A stretch of 64,000 nucleotides of DNA from NCBI RefSeq assembly GCF_006442205.1, contig NZ_VFVR01000001.1, positions 1,008,199 to 1,072,198 on the forward strand, written 5' to 3'. The position numbers and the translations under genes were made by a program. Position 1 is the stretch's first letter, and the number at the start of each line of letters is the position of its first letter. Origin of the DNA: Mesorhizobium sp. B2-3-12. Its GTDB lineage: Bacteria; Pseudomonadota; Alphaproteobacteria; Rhizobiales; Rhizobiaceae. Under the pieces are notes generated by a model. The model ran no database searches and was not told the DNA's origin. It saw only the letters and a list, made by a program, of their open reading frames with translations. This document shows, in pieces, positions 8,317-17,149 of the stretch.

Positions 8317-9303
8317 CTAAATGTCGCCCTGCTGCGCGGTCTGCTCGTCGCGCGGATTGATGATGCCGTCGACGATGATGGCGCCGAGCAGGATCGCCGC
8401 CTTGATCAGGTTCTGGTAGAGCAGCGGAATGTCGATGATGGTCATGGCGTTGAGCAGGATGCCGATCAGTGCCGCGCCCACCAGCACGTTGCGCACCCCG
8501 CCTCGCCCGCCCGACAGGCCGATGCCGCCGATCACCGCCACCAGCACGATGTCGTAGAGCAGCGTCGAGTTGACGACCCGCGTGTTGATCGAATGCAGGC
8601 TGGCCGCCGTCAAAAGGCCGGCAATCAGCGCCACGAAGGCGGAGAGCACATAACGCAGCACCAGCATCGGCCGCACCGGAATGCCGATGTTGCGGGCGGC
8701 CACCGGATTGTCGCCGGCGAAATAGATGTAGCGGCCCCATTTGGTGTAGCGCAGGAACAGGAAGAACAGGAAGGCGAGCCCCGCGAACACGAACACTTCG
8801 ATCGGGATGTCGAGGAAGCGCAGGCCGCCGAGCAGCTCCACCCAATGGCCCTGTGGCACCGGCACGGCATCCTGCGTGATCAATTGCGAGCGGACATAGC
8901 CGAAGACGAAGGAGCCGGTCGCCAGCGTGACGAAGATCGCTGGCACATCGGCGTAGGCGACGAGAAAACCGTTGAGGAGGCCGATGGCGAGCACGCCTGC
9001 CAGGACATAGGCGAAGGCCAGCCCGTCCGAAGTGCCGGTGTTGAGCAGTTGCAGATACCAGGCGACCGACATCGCCATGATCGCCACCGCCGACAGGTCG
9101 ATGCCGCGGCCGATGATGACGACAGCCATGCCGAGCGCCAGTATGCCCAGCACCGAGACCGAGCGAACGATGGCGACGAGATTGTTGGGATCGATGAAGC
9201 CAGGCAGGCCGATGGCCGCGGCGACGAACAGCACCACCGCTATGGCAAAGACAATGCCTTCCTGATTCAGGCCCCTGAAGTTCAGCCAGCCGACCATGTT
9301 CAT
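8317..9303 (-). CDS. Sugar ABC transporter permease, RbsC type
   Basis: 328 residues, the normal length, with about nine hydrophobic segments and the CUT2 signatures IGRGIDLSAVAI and GGIGLSGGRGGVRN. First gene of the leftward operon, 89 bases before the binding-protein gene. Together with the fused permease it could form a heterodimeric membrane channel, whereas many CUT2 systems use one permease twice. A second Met two codons in (MVGWLNF) is an equally possible start. Confidence 0.92.
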   Translation of the reverse strand: MNMVGWLNFRGLNQEGIVFAIAVVLFVAAAIGLPGFIDPNNLVAIVRSVSVLGILALGMAVVIIGRGIDLSAVAIMAMSVAWYLQLLNTGTSDGLAFAYVLAGVLAIGLLNGFLVAYADVPAIFVTLATGSFVFGYVRSQLITQDAVPVPQGHWVELLGGLRFLDIPIEVFVFAGLAFLFFLFLRYTKWGRYIYFAGDNPVAARNIGIPVRPMLVLRYVLSAFVALIAGLLTAASLHSINTRVVNSTLLYDIVLVAVIGGIGLSGGRGGVRNVLVGAALIGILLNAMTIIDIPLLYQNLIKAAILLGAIIVDGIINPRDEQTAQQGDI

Positions 9304-9574
9304 TGTCTGCTTTCACCCCGATGGCAGCGCTGCCACCCCAGGAAAGAAAGCTAATCGGCTCAACGCCGCTTCGTCAAATGAATCCGCGCTCGAAACAAGG
9401 TCTGGCGGCGAGATTCTTGGAGTGGACGCATTGATTGGCAAAACTGGCGCAATGCCCGGAAACTCCAGCACTTTTGGCAATTGTTTGCGCCATTGTCCGT
9501 ACCCGCGAATACGCCACACCAAGGCGAAAGGCGAAGATGGAATTTAACCTCGCGATGGGCGGGAAAATTCGACT

Positions 9575-11008
9575 TCAGTTCCCGGCAAAATGGCCCGAGA
9601 CCTCGGCGCCGGCGGTCCTCGGCAACACCAGGAAACGGAACGCCGCCACCAGCCCGATGGCGCCGATCACCAGGAAGGCTGCTCGAAAATCGACGAGATC
9701 GAGCGCCGGCTGGTCCCTGGCGATCTGCGACAGGTTCAAGATCGCCGCAGCCACCGCGACGCCGAACAGCATCGCCACCTGCTGCAGCATCGAGGACAGC
9801 GTCGCCGCCGAGCTGCGCTGCCCGGCGGCAATATCGGCGAAGGCCAGCGTGTTGAGCGCGGTGAACTGCATCGAGCGCGTCAGGCCGGCAATCAGCATCA
9901 GGGCCACCACCAAGGCCTGCGGCGTCTGCGGCGAGATCGCCGCGCAGGCCATGATCGATGCCGACGCGATGATGCCGTTGACGACCATCACCGAGCGAAA
10001 GCCGAAGCGGCGCAGCGTCGGCGTCGTCACCGTCTTCATGCCGAGATTGCCGAGGAAATAGGCCAGGATCATCATGCCGGCATCGACCGGCGAGAGGCCG
10101 AAACCGACCTGGAACAGCAGCGGCAGGAGGAACGGCGTGGCGTTGATCGCTACCCGGAAGATGGTGCCGGCGGCAAGCGTCGAGATGGCGAAGGTCTGCA
10201 CCTTGAACGAGGAGAGATCGAGCAGCGGATGCGGCGCGCGCCTGAGATGGCGCACCGCCAGCCAGCCGATGAGCATGCCCGCCGCGATCAGCCCCACCGT
10301 TGGCAAGGCGCCATCCTCGGGATGCGCGATGCGTTCGAGGCCATAGAGCAGGCAGACGAGCCCGAGCGAGGTCAGGAAGAACCCCGGCCAGTCGAGCGGC
10401 TTGGGCTCGGCTTCACGATCACCGGGGATGAAGCGGGCGACCAGCACCAGCCCGATCAGCCCAAGCGGAATGTTGATGAAGAAATTCCAGTGCCAGGACA
10501 GATAGGTGGTGATGAAGCCACCAAGCACCGGACCGACGACAGGCGCGAACAGCGCCGGCCAGGTGATCAGCGCCGTGGCGTTGAGCAATTCGGATTTCGA
10601 GGCGTTGCGCAGAACGAGAATTCGGCCAACCGGGGTCATCAGCGCGCTGCCCAGGCCCTGCACGGCACGCGCCGCGACGAACTGGGTCAGGTCTTGCGAA
10701 AAGCCGCAGGCGAGTGACGCCAGCGTGAACAGCGCGATGGCGACGAGGAAGATGTTACGCGCGCCAAAACGGTCGGCGAGCCAGCCCGACAGCGGCACGA
10801 ACACCGCCATGGTCAGCATGTAGACGGTGATGCCGATGCTCATCGCCACCGCCGGCACGCCGAAGGAAGCGCCCATCTGCGGCAGCGAGGTCGAGATGAT
10901 CGTCGAATCCAGCAGCTGCATGAAGAAGGCGATGGCGACGATCAACGCCACACGCCGCGAATTCCCGGCTGGTTCGGCTGAAGCTTCGGTCTCGGAAATG
11001 GCAGTCAT
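9575..11008 (-). CDS. MFS efflux transporter, DHA2/EmrB type
   Basis: 477 residues with about 14 hydrophobic segments, the DHA2 layout. The first-helix motif LDSTIISTSLPQM, the loop 2-3 motif GWLADRFGARNIF and WHWNFFINIPLGLIG are typical of the EmrB/MdtD group of proton-driven drug exporters. The start is MTAISETEAS; two upstream Met codons (to 11122) would add a tail unlike the family. It diverges from the cyclodeaminase/lyase pair, and the 112-base gap probably holds both promoters. It may export a compound handled by those enzymes, or simply be a multidrug pump. Confidence 0.9.
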   Translation of the reverse strand: MTAISETEASAEPAGNSRRVALIVAIAFFMQLLDSTIISTSLPQMGASFGVPAVAMSIGITVYMLTMAVFVPLSGWLADRFGARNIFLVAIALFTLASLACGFSQDLTQFVAARAVQGLGSALMTPVGRILVLRNASKSELLNATALITWPALFAPVVGPVLGGFITTYLSWHWNFFINIPLGLIGLVLVARFIPGDREAEPKPLDWPGFFLTSLGLVCLLYGLERIAHPEDGALPTVGLIAAGMLIGWLAVRHLRRAPHPLLDLSSFKVQTFAISTLAAGTIFRVAINATPFLLPLLFQVGFGLSPVDAGMMILAYFLGNLGMKTVTTPTLRRFGFRSVMVVNGIIASASIMACAAISPQTPQALVVALMLIAGLTRSMQFTALNTLAFADIAAGQRSSAATLSSMLQQVAMLFGVAVAAAILNLSQIARDQPALDLVDFRAAFLVIGAIGLVAAFRFLVLPRTAGAEVSGHFAGN

Positions 11009-11120
11009 GACGGACCGCTTGAACAGCATTTGGCCGACGGCGTCCAGATAACAGCCAACAAACTTTCGTGTCGCGTCGCGGCCTGTTATGGAGGAGCGGG
11101 GTGGCGAGGAACGCAGACGC

Positions 11121-12122
11121 ATGAAGCCTATCTATATCGACTACCTCAATGCTCTCGACATCGAAGCCCTTGCCATGACCGATGCCGAGATCGTCGGCGC
11201 CGTCGAGGCCGGGCTCATCGCGCAAGGCAAGGGCCAGACGGTGATCGAGCCGCGTGTCCACCTCGAACCCGACCCGTCCTTCCACGGCCATTTCAATGTT
11301 CTGCGTGGCTACGTCGCGCCGCTCGACACGGCGGGCGTAAAAATCGTCGGCGACTATGTCGACAACTATCTGCACGGCCTGCCCTCGGAATTCGGCATCC
11401 TCAATCTGTTCGATCCGCGCACCGGCACGCCGCGCGCCATCCTCGACGCCACCGTCATCACCGACATGCGCACCGGCGCCGTCACCGCCATCGGCGCCAA
11501 GCACCTGGCGCGCAAGAACTCCAAGGTGCTCGCCCATATCGGCGCACGCGGCACCGCGTACTGGAATGTTCGCCTGCTCGACCATCTCTTCGATTTCGAC
11601 GAAATCCGCGTCCATTCGCGCCGGCCGGAAAGCCGCGACGGCTTTGCCGCGAAGCTCGCCGCCGATCTCGGCAAGCCTGTCAACGCGGTCGCTGACTGGG
11701 AGAGCTGCGTCAAGGGCGCCGACATTGTCGTCGAGGCCTCGCGCCTGCCCGAGCCGCAACCCCTGCTCAAGACCGAATGGATCAAGCCCGGCGCCTTGGT
11801 GGTGCCCTATGGCACGATGAGCGCGGTGGAGTTGTCGCTGACCGACATCATGCAGAAGATGGTCGTCGACGACTGGGGCCAGTGCAAGGGCGGCAAGTTC
11901 GGCTCGCTGCGCGCCCATGTCGAGACCGGGCGGCTGAGCGAGACGACGCTGCATGCCGAACTCGGCCAGATCGCCGGCGGCCTGAGGCCGGGACGGCAGA
12001 GTAACGACGAGACCATCCTGTTCTGGCATCGAGGCCTGTCGCTGTCCGACATCGCGCTCGGCAAGGCGATGCTGGCCAAGGCGCAAGCGCAAGGCATCGG
12101 CCAGAGGCTGCGTTTCGCATGA
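11121..12122 (+). CDS. Ornithine cyclodeaminase / mu-crystallin family protein
   Basis: 333 residues of the OCD/mu-crystallin fold, NAD(P)-dependent enzymes that act on cyclic imines or release ammonia from amino acids. Visible features are the substrate-loop region QGKGQTVIEPRV, a lysine in GVKIVGDY, the ITDMRTGAVTAIGAKHLAR helix and a nucleotide-binding segment AHIGARGTAYWNV. The start follows an AGGAA site; the upstream in-frame Met was not used. It overlaps the lyase-like gene by four bases, so the two are made together. Alternatives within the family include ornithine cyclodeaminase, pyrroline-2-carboxylate reductase and alanine dehydrogenase; sequence alone does not choose. Confidence 0.85.
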   Translation: MKPIYIDYLNALDIEALAMTDAEIVGAVEAGLIAQGKGQTVIEPRVHLEPDPSFHGHFNVLRGYVAPLDTAGVKIVGDYVDNYLHGLPSEFGILNLFDPRTGTPRAILDATVITDMRTGAVTAIGAKHLARKNSKVLAHIGARGTAYWNVRLLDHLFDFDEIRVHSRRPESRDGFAAKLAADLGKPVNAVADWESCVKGADIVVEASRLPEPQPLLKTEWIKPGALVVPYGTMSAVELSLTDIMQKMVVDDWGQCKGGKFGSLRAHVETGRLSETTLHAELGQIAGGLRPGRQSNDETILFWHRGLSLSDIALGKAMLAKAQAQGIGQRLRFA

Positions 12123-13636
12123 GCGCGCTCGTCCTCACCGGGACCGGCGTCAGCGTCGGCGACGTCGCCGCCGTCGCCCGCGAGGCGCGCAAGGTGGAAA
12201 TCGGAGCCGAGATCATCGGCAGGCTGGAGAAGGCGCGAAAGGTGCTCGACCAGGCCGCGGCCTCCGGCCAGCAGATCTACGGCCTGAACACCGGGCTCGG
12301 CGCCAATCTCGGTACATCGGTCGAGGGTGACCCTAGCGCCTTCCAGCGCCAGTTGCTCGAGGGCCGCAGCGGCGCGGTCGGCGAAGCGCTGCCGGTCGAG
12401 ACCGTGCGGGCAACCATGCTCGCACGCCTGACAATGCTGTCGGTGGGTGGCTCCGGCCTGTCGCCCGCCGTTTTTGTCGCTTTGGTCGATGTGCTCAACG
12501 CCGGTGTTCATCCTGTGATGCCGTCGCTGGGGTCGATCGGCGCCGGCGACCTGGTGCTGATGACCGCGATCGCCCGCCTGCTGATCGGCGAAGGCGAAGC
12601 CGATTATCAGGGCAGGCGCATGCCGGCGGCCAAGGCGCTGATGATGGCCCGCCTCGCTCCGATCGGCCTGGCGCCCAAGGACGGGCTGTCGCTGATCAAC
12701 GCTTCCGCTGTCTCCACCGGCGGCGGCGCGCTTGTGGTTACGGACGCGCTGTCGGCCCTTGACCAGCAGCAGCAGGCCGGCGCGCTGACCATGGAAGGGT
12801 TTGGCGCCAACCGCACCATCCTTGATCCCCGCCTGCACATGGCGCGGCCCGCTGCCGGTCAGCAGGAAGCCGCCAAGGCGCTGCACGATCTTCTCGCCCG
12901 CGACGAAGCACCGGCGCCCACCACCATACAGGATCCGCTGTCGATCCGCTGCATGCCCTCGATCCATGGCGCGCTGATCGAGGCGATCGGCCAGGCAAAA
13001 CGCGCCGTCGAGATCGAACTCAATGCCGCCGCCGACAACCCGTTGGTTCTGGGCGACGACGAGTTGGTGCTGTCGACCGGCAACTTCCACACCGCTTCGC
13101 TGGCGCTTGCCTTCGAGACGCTCAGCCTGGCCATCGCCCAGTGCGCCGCCGCCAGTGCGGCCCGCTTCATCCAGCTCACCGGCTCGGGCCGCAACGGCCT
13201 GCCGAAATATCTGTCGCCGGTCGGCGGCGCCTCGGCCGGTTTCGTGCCGCTGCAGAAGACGGTGACGTCGATCCTGGCCGCCATCCGCCACAAGGCCAAT
13301 CCGGTGATGCTCGATTTCCTGCCCGTCTCGGAAGGCGTCGAGGATCACGCCACGCAGACGCCGCTGGCAGTTTCGAAATGCGCTGACATGATTGCGCTGT
13401 GGCGGCGGCTGATCGCTTTCGAACTGATGGCGGCCGCCCAGGCCGTCGACCTGCGTGAAGGGTTGACGCTGGCACCACGCACGTCAGCCGTCCACACGGC
13501 GATACGCGCGCTCGTCCCTTCCCTGAAGGAGGACCGGCCGCTCGGCGTCAATGCGGAAGCACTCCACGCCGCGCTCGCCGGTAATGCGTGGCGGCCGGCC
13601 CTAGCTCCGGCCGACCTTGTCGAGAAACAGGCGTAG
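12119..13636 (+). CDS. Histidine/phenylalanine ammonia-lyase family protein lacking the MIO tripeptide
   Basis: 505 residues, the usual HAL length. The fold markers are present: YGLNTGLGANLG (residues 54-65), LINAS, IRCMP (276-280), DNPL, GNFH (321-324) and an EDH motif near residue 405. The segment that supplies the catalytic MIO group in true lyases (GSxGASGDL) reads GSIGAGDLVL here: the Ser of Ala-Ser-Gly is deleted, leaving A142-G143-D144. The tyrosine of QDxYSxRC is Leu274. MIO therefore cannot form in the normal way. It may catalyse a different elimination or isomerisation, as reported for MIO-less relatives. Co-translated with the cyclodeaminase-like protein. Confidence 0.85.
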   Translation: MSALVLTGTGVSVGDVAAVAREARKVEIGAEIIGRLEKARKVLDQAAASGQQIYGLNTGLGANLGTSVEGDPSAFQRQLLEGRSGAVGEALPVETVRATMLARLTMLSVGGSGLSPAVFVALVDVLNAGVHPVMPSLGSIGAGDLVLMTAIARLLIGEGEADYQGRRMPAAKALMMARLAPIGLAPKDGLSLINASAVSTGGGALVVTDALSALDQQQQAGALTMEGFGANRTILDPRLHMARPAAGQQEAAKALHDLLARDEAPAPTTIQDPLSIRCMPSIHGALIEAIGQAKRAVEIELNAAADNPLVLGDDELVLSTGNFHTASLALAFETLSLAIAQCAAASAARFIQLTGSGRNGLPKYLSPVGGASAGFVPLQKTVTSILAAIRHKANPVMLDFLPVSEGVEDHATQTPLAVSKCADMIALWRRLIAFELMAAAQAVDLREGLTLAPRTSAVHTAIRALVPSLKEDRPLGVNAEALHAALAGNAWRPALAPADLVEKQA

Positions 13637-14401
13637 CTCGGCGGGATCCATATGCACGATGTGCCTGTCCTCGGGATAGGCGCCGCTGTTGACGTCTGCG
13701 ACATATTCGGAGAACGCCGCCACCCGTTCCGCCTGCAGCCGGTCATACTCGGCGGCGAAATTGCGGTAGACCTTGGAGTGGCGGGGCATGTGGCCTCTAT
13801 TCTGGCCAAGGATGTCGTCGGCGAACAAATATTGCGCGTCGCAACCGGTGCCCGCGCCCATCGACAGCATGATCAGCGGCGTCCGCTCCGAGATCGCCTT
13901 CGCCACTTCGACCGGCACAACTTCTATTTCGGCGCCAATGGCGCCCGCGGCCTCCAACTGCTTCACGGCCTCGAACACCTGCATCGCCGTGTCGGCGGTC
14001 TTCCCGACCGCCTTGAAGCCGCCGGTCCAGGTCGCACGGGACGGAATGAGGCCGACATGGCCGATGACGGGAATGGCGTCGTCCGCCATCCGCTTGATCG
14101 TGGCATAGCCCGCGCTGCAATAGACCGCGTCGGCGCCGGCCTTGTAGAGCCGGAAAGCCCAACGCAGGAAATCGTCAGCCGTGCCGATCTCGAAGAAATT
14201 GTCGCCCGGCATGGTGAACAGGCTGGGTGCCGCGTCGCGGTATTGCGGATTGAGCACCAGTTCGGGCGGCACCGAGACGATGTCGACCCCTGCCCGCTCG
14301 GCGGCCTCCGCCTCGTCCAGGTTGAGCACGCGCAGCATGGTCAGCTGCCGCTTGCCTTTCATGGCGCGCAAATCGGCGACTGTCGGTCTCTTTCGGCTCA
14401 T
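13601..14401 (-). CDS. Divergent ketopantoate hydroxymethyltransferase (PanB)-like protein
   Basis: 266 residues of the PanB/phosphoenolpyruvate-mutase barrel type. The C-terminal half matches PanB well (IPVIGHVGLIPS, TGGFKAVGKT, IEVVPVEVAKAI with the catalytic-base Glu, GAGTGCDAQYLFADDILG). In the N-terminal half the magnesium-binding DSLG motif is replaced by VPPEL and the ketopantoate lysine region is VYCSAGY. It is thus unlikely to be the biosynthetic PanB. It is the last gene of the moc-like operon. The start follows a GAGGGA site. Its 3' end overlaps the convergent lyase-like gene by 36 bases. Confidence 0.75.
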   Translation of the reverse strand: MSRKRPTVADLRAMKGKRQLTMLRVLNLDEAEAAERAGVDIVSVPPELVLNPQYRDAAPSLFTMPGDNFFEIGTADDFLRWAFRLYKAGADAVYCSAGYATIKRMADDAIPVIGHVGLIPSRATWTGGFKAVGKTADTAMQVFEAVKQLEAAGAIGAEIEVVPVEVAKAISERTPLIMLSMGAGTGCDAQYLFADDILGQNRGHMPRHSKVYRNFAAEYDRLQAERVAAFSEYVADVNSGAYPEDRHIVHMDPAELRLFLDKVGRS

Positions 14402-14452
14402 CAAACGTCCCTCTGTTGCCTGCTTGCAGCGGTGCCGGATCAGCACCGCGTT

Positions 14453-14764
14453 TCAGATCTGGATCATCACCCTACCGGCCTCGACTTTCACTGGATAGGT
14501 CTTGAGGTTGACGCAGACCGGCGCGCCCTTGGCCTGCCCGGTCTTGTAGTTGAAGCGGCCATTGTGCTTGGGGCATTCGATGATGTCGTCCATGACCAGC
14601 CCGTCGGCCAGATGCGCCTTTTCATGCGTGCAGAAACCGTCGGTGGCGAAGAACTCGTCATCCGGCGAGCGATAGATCGCGAAGGTCCGCCCATCATGGT
14701 CGAAGCGGATGACATCCTCTTCCTCGACATCGCCCACGGCGCACGCTTCAACCCAATCGGCCAT
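14453..14764 (-). CDS. mocE: MocE-like Rieske [2Fe-2S] ferredoxin
   Basis: 103 residues with the Rieske cluster ligands C45-T-H47 and C64-P-K-H67, at the spacing of oxygenase-type ferredoxins. The protein is soluble and has no oxygenase catalytic domain, so it should act as an electron carrier. The gene directly follows the three-histidine-box desaturase gene (28-base gap). This pair matches MocE/MocD of rhizopine catabolism, where the electron chain supports demethylation of 3-O-methyl-scyllo-inosamine. The cognate reductase (MocF) is not in this window. Confidence 0.85.
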   Translation of the reverse strand: MADWVEACAVGDVEEEDVIRFDHDGRTFAIYRSPDDEFFATDGFCTHEKAHLADGLVMDDIIECPKHNGRFNYKTGQAKGAPVCVNLKTYPVKVEAGRVMIQI

Positions 14765-14792
14765 CTCAATCTCCTGCGGACATTACCGATCG

Positions 14793-15881
14793 CTATTCGG
14801 CCGCCGCCGACATATCGACCTCGTGGAATTCGCCGCGATAGGGCCTGGCCGTCGGCGGCAGTTCGCGCTTGAGGTAATAATCCTCGTATTTCAGCTGCCT
14901 CAGCAGCACCGGCCAGACCTCGCGATAGGCATGCCACATCGACGGATTCGGCTCCGGCAGATCGTGCTTGATCAGTTCGTGCAGCCTGGGCAGCGCGTGA
15001 TAGGGTACCATCGGGAACATGTGGTGCTCCACATGGTAGTTCATGTTCCAGTAAATGAACCGGCTGATCGGGTTCATGTAGACGGTGCGCGTGTTGAGCC
15101 GGTGGTCGATGACATTGTCGGCTAGGCCGATATGCTGCAGCAGGCCGGTCGTCACCATGTGCCAGGTGCCGTAGAGGCGCGGCAGGCCGATCAACACCAG
15201 CGGTATCCACGACCGCAGCGCGATCGCGAGAGCGATCGTCGCGACATAGATGGCGACGTGCCAGCGGGCCGCGACGACCGCCTTGTGTAGTTCCATCTCG
15301 GGGATATAGCTCTTCTCGTCATCCGACAGCGTGCCAAAGGCCTGGCGCGCCAGCGTCGGCAGCGAATAGCGGAAGTCGAGAATGCCGGTGAAGGCCAGTC
15401 CCGCCTTCAGCAGGTCCGGCGGCCGCATGACGGCGATCTCGGCGTCGCGGCCGACGATGATGGTGTCGGTGTGGTGGCGGGCATGGCTCCAGCGCCATTG
15501 CACGGGATTGCGCATCAGCATGAAGGAGGCGATGTGGTAGACGACATCGTTCATCCAGCGCGTGCGGAACGCCGTACCATGGCCGCATTCGTGCCAGCGC
15601 GAGTCGCTCGACGAGCCGTAGAGCACGCCATAGACCAGCAGGAACGGCACCACCCACCAAGTGCCCCAGAACCAGACGTTGCCGGCGGCCGAAGCCAGGA
15701 TCGCGACAATCCAGATCACCGTATCGCGGATCGCCGGCCCGTCGGAACGCTGCATCAGTTCCTTCATCGCCTTGCGCGGCACATCGGTGTGGTACCACTC
15801 GGCCGAGGCAAGCCCGGTCTCTATCGCCGCCCTGGTGCTCTCGCCGACAAGGCTGTAGTCGCGCTTTTTTGCCGTCGTCAC
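14793..15881 (-). CDS. mocD: MocD-like membrane fatty-acid-desaturase-family oxygenase
   Basis: 362 residues from a GTG start chosen for its strong GGAGGT site; an ATG 60 bases upstream is the alternative. The three di-iron histidine boxes are H97-ECG-H101, H133-AR-HH137 and H283-VE-HH287. Hydrophobic segments lie between them, as in integral membrane desaturases and alkane hydroxylases. With the neighbouring Rieske ferredoxin it resembles the MocD/MocE pair of rhizopine O-demethylation. A role on a sugar-derived methyl ether fits the surrounding transporter and MocA/MocC-like genes, but a lipid substrate cannot be excluded. Confidence 0.85.
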   Translation of the reverse strand: MTTAKKRDYSLVGESTRAAIETGLASAEWYHTDVPRKAMKELMQRSDGPAIRDTVIWIVAILASAAGNVWFWGTWWVVPFLLVYGVLYGSSSDSRWHECGHGTAFRTRWMNDVVYHIASFMLMRNPVQWRWSHARHHTDTIIVGRDAEIAVMRPPDLLKAGLAFTGILDFRYSLPTLARQAFGTLSDDEKSYIPEMELHKAVVAARWHVAIYVATIALAIALRSWIPLVLIGLPRLYGTWHMVTTGLLQHIGLADNVIDHRLNTRTVYMNPISRFIYWNMNYHVEHHMFPMVPYHALPRLHELIKHDLPEPNPSMWHAYREVWPVLLRQLKYEDYYLKRELPPTARPYRGEFHEVDMSAAAE

Positions 15882-15957
15882 ATTGACCTCCAATCCCTGC
15901 GCAGCGCTGGCAATCCGGTCCGCCGGCCGGAGGGCTTGCATTGGATAAATGTCGCGC

Positions 15958-17139
15958 TCATGTCCTGCCGGCCAGTCTTGGAAAGTTTCCGGAAGGCCGA
16001 GGATAATCCTGCTCGGGCTGCCGGGCGATAGCCGCGATCCTGGCTTCGGCCGCTGCGATCTCACCGGCGCCGTCGAGGACGCTGAACACCGCGTCATAGG
16101 CCCGGCTTTCGCCATGCTCCAGCCAGATCATCTCGCCGCGCTCGCGGGCGGCGAGATCGCCCAGTACATGGTGGGTCGAAGGCTCGATCCCCAGCGCGTA
16201 CTGCCCGGCCTGGAAATTCTGCCACTGATAGGCGCAGGGCAACTGGTCCTTGCGCGTCACCAGCTCGAGACCGAGCCCGATGCGGTCGTTGACGACGGCC
16301 ACCGGCACCTCGCCATTGGCATCGGCGGCCATCTCATGCTGCCAGACCTGCTCGCTGAAGCCCGCTTGCGGCGCAGGCGCCGTGCGGTAGCCGACCTTCT
16401 GCGCCGCGTAGCGCGCGCCGGCATGGCCCGCCCAGACGACGTCGCGGATCGGCGCCAGATAGCGTGAGCCCTCGTCCAGCAGGGGATGGCTGACATTGAC
16501 ATGGTAGAAATACATATGCGGCGTGCGGTTGAAGCCGTGATTGACGACATGGTCGGAAAGCCGGATCTCGTTGCCGCCGACGTCCGCCTCGATGCGGCGG
16601 ATGAGATGCAGATCCTCTGCGAATACCGCCGACTGCTGGACGATGCCTTCGGCCCACAGCACGCAGCGGTCGCCGTCCCAGCGCTCGCCATAGCCCGTCA
16701 GCCGCGCCGGGATGGTGCCGACCCGCCCATGCAGCGAGTGGAGCGCCGTCTTCTTGCCTGGATAGTTATAGTTCTCGGCCGGGACTTCTTCCCGCCCCAG
16801 AATATGGTCGAGGCCGCAGGTGACGAGCAGTCCCGAGAAGGAGCGCGCCCAGGCCAGCCCCCCTTCTCCTTCATACTCATGCAGGCCGGGATGACGAAAG
16901 CCGCTCGGCGAATGCCAGCCGATCGCCTGGCCCTTGAAGTCGCAATCGGCGATGTCCAGCGCCCGGTCGACCAGCGCGGTGAAGCGCAGGCCCGAGCCGG
17001 TGCGGAATTCGAGCATGCGAATGCCGCGCTCCGCGCCGTCGCCGAGCGTCATCAGCCGCACGCCGGCGAATTGCGACAGCTGGCCCGACCGCTCGGCCAC
17101 CTGCCGGCGCGACAGCGTCTTGCCGTAGAGCTCTACCAT
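15958..17139 (-). CDS. Aldose-1-epimerase-like protein (DUF4432 family)
   Basis: 393 residues with a galactose-mutarotase-like beta-sandwich. Typical segments are LEFRTGSGLRFTALVDRALDI, a HSLHGRVG loop, RTPHMYFYHVNVSHPLL and LGIEPSTHHVLG. Epimerases of this fold convert sugar anomers, and members are common next to CUT2 transporters. The ATG follows a GAGGGG site ten bases after the ATPase gene. Within this operon it probably acts on the imported sugar. The stop at 15958 leaves a 76-base gap to the desaturase gene. Confidence 0.8.
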   Translation of the reverse strand: MVELYGKTLSRRQVAERSGQLSQFAGVRLMTLGDGAERGIRMLEFRTGSGLRFTALVDRALDIADCDFKGQAIGWHSPSGFRHPGLHEYEGEGGLAWARSFSGLLVTCGLDHILGREEVPAENYNYPGKKTALHSLHGRVGTIPARLTGYGERWDGDRCVLWAEGIVQQSAVFAEDLHLIRRIEADVGGNEIRLSDHVVNHGFNRTPHMYFYHVNVSHPLLDEGSRYLAPIRDVVWAGHAGARYAAQKVGYRTAPAPQAGFSEQVWQHEMAADANGEVPVAVVNDRIGLGLELVTRKDQLPCAYQWQNFQAGQYALGIEPSTHHVLGDLAARERGEMIWLEHGESRAYDAVFSVLDGAGEIAAAEARIAAIARQPEQDYPRPSGNFPRLAGRT

Positions 17140-17149
17140 GCGACGCCCC

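Noticed and set aside
10755..12092. A 445-codon minus-strand frame opposite the cyclodeaminase-like gene
   Set aside because: No start signal or motif; the plus-strand gene has a ribosome site and family features.
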